Shown here piece after piece: positions 31,858-32,931 of a stretch of 32,931 nucleotides of DNA (the stretch's first letter is position 1; each line of letters starts with the position of its first letter). The notes under the pieces were generated by a model. The model made no database searches. It was not told the DNA's origin and saw only the letters and a list, made by a program, of their open reading frames with translations. The stretch comes from JAYWDA01 sp043779185. Lineage in GTDB: Bacteria; Bdellovibrionota; Bdellovibrionia; Bdellovibrionales; Bdellovibrionaceae. The stretch spans positions 1 to 32,931 of the forward strand of contig JAYWEQ010000029.1 of assembly GCA_043779185.1 (NCBI GenBank), read 5' to 3'. The position numbers and the translations under genes are program-made.

Positions 31858-32325
31858 AACCCCTTAAAATGGCTCAGTTCCGCCCATCGGAAGCGAACCA
31901 GGTTTCCTCGGCTATCCATATCTAATATAGAGCAGTTAGCCCCAATAAATCCACTACAAAATGAGGATTTCCTCCGTCAGAAGTACCTTGAAGAGGGGCT
32001 TAGTTTGCAGGAAATCGCGGCAGAGACAGTTTCCTCCTGGAAGACGGTTCGGCGGCACATCGCTTATCAGAAGATACCCTTAAGGCCTCAAGACTCTTTG
32101 CTATCAAGAAAAAACACTATTTTCGGCACTGTCATTATTGACGGCAACAGTGCAGTTAATGATTTGGAAACCAAAGCGATTTCTTACATTAAGCTTCTGC
32201 GAAACGAAGGTAAAACCTATCGGCAAATAGTAGCTAAGCTTAACAAAGAAAATATTCCAGCTAGAAAATCAGGAGCTAGGTGGCATTTGAAAACCGTATT
32301 TAAAGTATTAGAAAAATCGGATTAA
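31858..32325 (+). pseudogene. Recombinase-like helix-turn-helix protein, apparently missing its start
   Basis: The open frame runs from just after a stop at 31855-31857 to 32325. It encodes a first helix-turn-helix (YLEEGLSLQEIAAETVSSWK, continuing VRRHI) and, after a linker, a second recombinase-like motif (YIKLLRNEGKTYRQIVAKLN, then ENIPARKSGARWH). Both are patterns found in serine-recombinase and transposase C-terminal regions. Sequence resembling coding sense extends upstream of the first helix (HRKRTRFPRLSISNIEQLAP), yet there is no ATG or GTG. The only usable start is a TTG at 32005, inside the first HTH. This suggests a 3' fragment of a larger gene; a short protein from TTG cannot be excluded. 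Confidence 0.55.
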
Positions 32326-32356
32326 GTAGATTTTGGCCAGCTTGGCCTAACGCAGA

Positions 32357-32385
32357 TTGACGAAGAAATTTCGTAACGTTACCAT
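32357..32385 (+). promoter_or_regulatory. Possible promoter with internal palindrome for the 32395 gene
   Basis: TTGACG (32357-32362) and TACCAT (32380-32385) are 17 bases apart. A perfect 10-base palindrome GTAACGTTAC (32373-32382) covers the spacer end. Predicted start of transcription is within a few bases of the ATG at 32395, which has no Shine-Dalgarno, so a leaderless message is possible. Confidence 0.35.
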
Positions 32386-32394
32386 TTATGTATA

Positions 32395-32898
32395 ATGAAC
32401 AAAAAATCTAATGGTTTTCCACCTACTTCGAGTCGGTTTGGCCGAGAGCTAGACCTCGTAGAGACTGTAAAGTCTTGTGGGTATAACTATATTTTTGCAA
32501 AGCCCTCTAAAAATTTAGCGGTCATTAAAGAATTTGTATCTACTCATGGAATTGCTGATTTAGTTTTTTTAGATTTACCCAGCAGCTGGAAATGCAGACT
32601 TCATTTAGCTCAAGTTAACCCAGGTTGGGCCTATATTTTTGTTTTGATTGGTCGTAAATCATTCGATGTTTCCGAGCTCGTTAAACTCGGAGGATGTACA
32701 CCTGCCTACTCTAAAAAGGTTATTAGAGATTTAGAAATGGTAGGATTTGTAAAAAAACTAAAAAATGGAAAATTTAAGGTCGTAAATGAAATATTTCCAG
32801 TTGCGAATCAGATAACCAGTATTGAATGTAAATGTTTTGCCGCTACACATCTGAGGTACCAAAGAGGCGCCTCCTTGGTTGACGAAAAATCAATTTAA
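32395..32898 (+). CDS. PD-(D/E)XK-like protein with winged-helix insert
   Basis: 167-residue protein. IADLVFLD (Asp55 region) precedes a winged-helix-like domain (about 87-132, SFDVSELVKLGGCTPAYSKK, then a basic wing KKLKNGKFKVV). TSIECK (Glu144, Lys146) follows. Together D...ExK fits a PD-(D/E)XK nuclease core interrupted by a winged helix, a layout I associate with nuclease-like regulators in accessory DNA. The usual stretch after ExK (W..AL.QA.RY) is shortened to CFAATHLRYQRGASL, so the C-terminus may be truncated. The start ATG lacks a Shine-Dalgarno. The function is not known; this reading is an inference. Confidence 0.5.
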   Translation: MNKKSNGFPPTSSRFGRELDLVETVKSCGYNYIFAKPSKNLAVIKEFVSTHGIADLVFLDLPSSWKCRLHLAQVNPGWAYIFVLIGRKSFDVSELVKLGGCTPAYSKKVIRDLEMVGFVKKLKNGKFKVVNEIFPVANQITSIECKCFAATHLRYQRGASLVDEKSI

Positions 32899-32911
32899 CC
32901 AGGGAGAAACA

Positions 32912-32931
32912 ATGACGCAATCCAATGGCGG
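32912..32931 (+). CDS. Start of a gene cut by the right edge
   Basis: An AGGGAG ribosome-binding site precedes an ATG at 32912 and the first codons MTQSNG. It begins 13 bases after the preceding stop, so the two genes may form an operon. Nothing can be said of its function. Confidence 0.45.

Overview
The window looks like chromosome from a Bdellovibrio-like predatory bacterium (Bdellovibrionota). This is inferred from content: a Tad/Flp (type IVb) pilus operon runs directly into a large secreted YD-repeat protein and a ~100-residue secreted, low-complexity protein. That arrangement matches the 'host-interaction' (hit) locus of Bdellovibrio bacteriovorus, the Bd0109/Bd0108 pair next to Flp pilus genes, as I remember it. 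Base composition is moderate. Genes are tightly packed, with many ATGA start/stop overlaps, and there are many small lipoproteins and secreted proteins. No rRNA, tRNA or CRISPR array was recognised.

Layout. (1) 1-4353, minus strand: an arginine/ornithine catabolism operon in the order class-III aminotransferase, M20 amidohydrolase, astA, astD (cut by the window edge). It resembles the arginine succinyltransferase pathway, but an M20 enzyme sits where AstE might be expected and no AstB is visible. (2) 4485-8889, plus strand: an envelope/housekeeping operon of a TPR-SH3 membrane protein, a cyclic-nucleotide-binding protein, an AI-2E/PerM family protein, BamD, a TPR protein and hypoxanthine phosphoribosyltransferase. 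Most junctions overlap or are a few bases apart. (3) 9143-18736, plus strand: the Tad/Flp pilus operon (Flp pilin, three or four pilin-like small proteins, CpaB/RcpC, CpaC/RcpA secretin, a fused TadZ-TadA ATPase, TadB), then the hit-like pair and a further 57-residue secreted protein. (4) 18756-20485, minus strand: a small membrane protein, a CheY-like receiver and a beta-barrel protein, facing a plus-strand FlgT-like/beta-barrel protein (20565-22160).

(5) 22160-22752: a mostly non-coding stretch with two strong hairpin terminators and a 116-bp element with perfect 33-bp inverted arms. (6) 22753-24840, minus strand: groES-groEL with a recognisable sigma70-type promoter and no CIRCE element. 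(7) 24898-28593: accessory secreted proteins and lipoproteins, a 43-residue membrane microprotein, and the remnant of a PfpI/DJ-1 family gene carrying two in-frame stops. (8) 28583-29710, minus strand: an AGE-family sugar epimerase/isomerase. (9) 29877-32931: an accessory island. It holds two converging two-gene modules, each with a nucleotidyltransferase-fold protein (GS...DxD) and a different partner, one behind a perfect 12-bp-arm palindrome. These are followed by a start-less recombinase-like helix-turn-helix remnant and a PD-(D/E)XK-like protein with an apparent winged-helix insert.

The two most interesting systems are the Tad pilus/hit locus, with its TadZ-TadA fusion and chain of small secreted proteins, and the pair of facing nucleotidyltransferase modules, which look like toxin-antitoxin loci. 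Functions here are read from sequence motifs by eye; no database search was possible.
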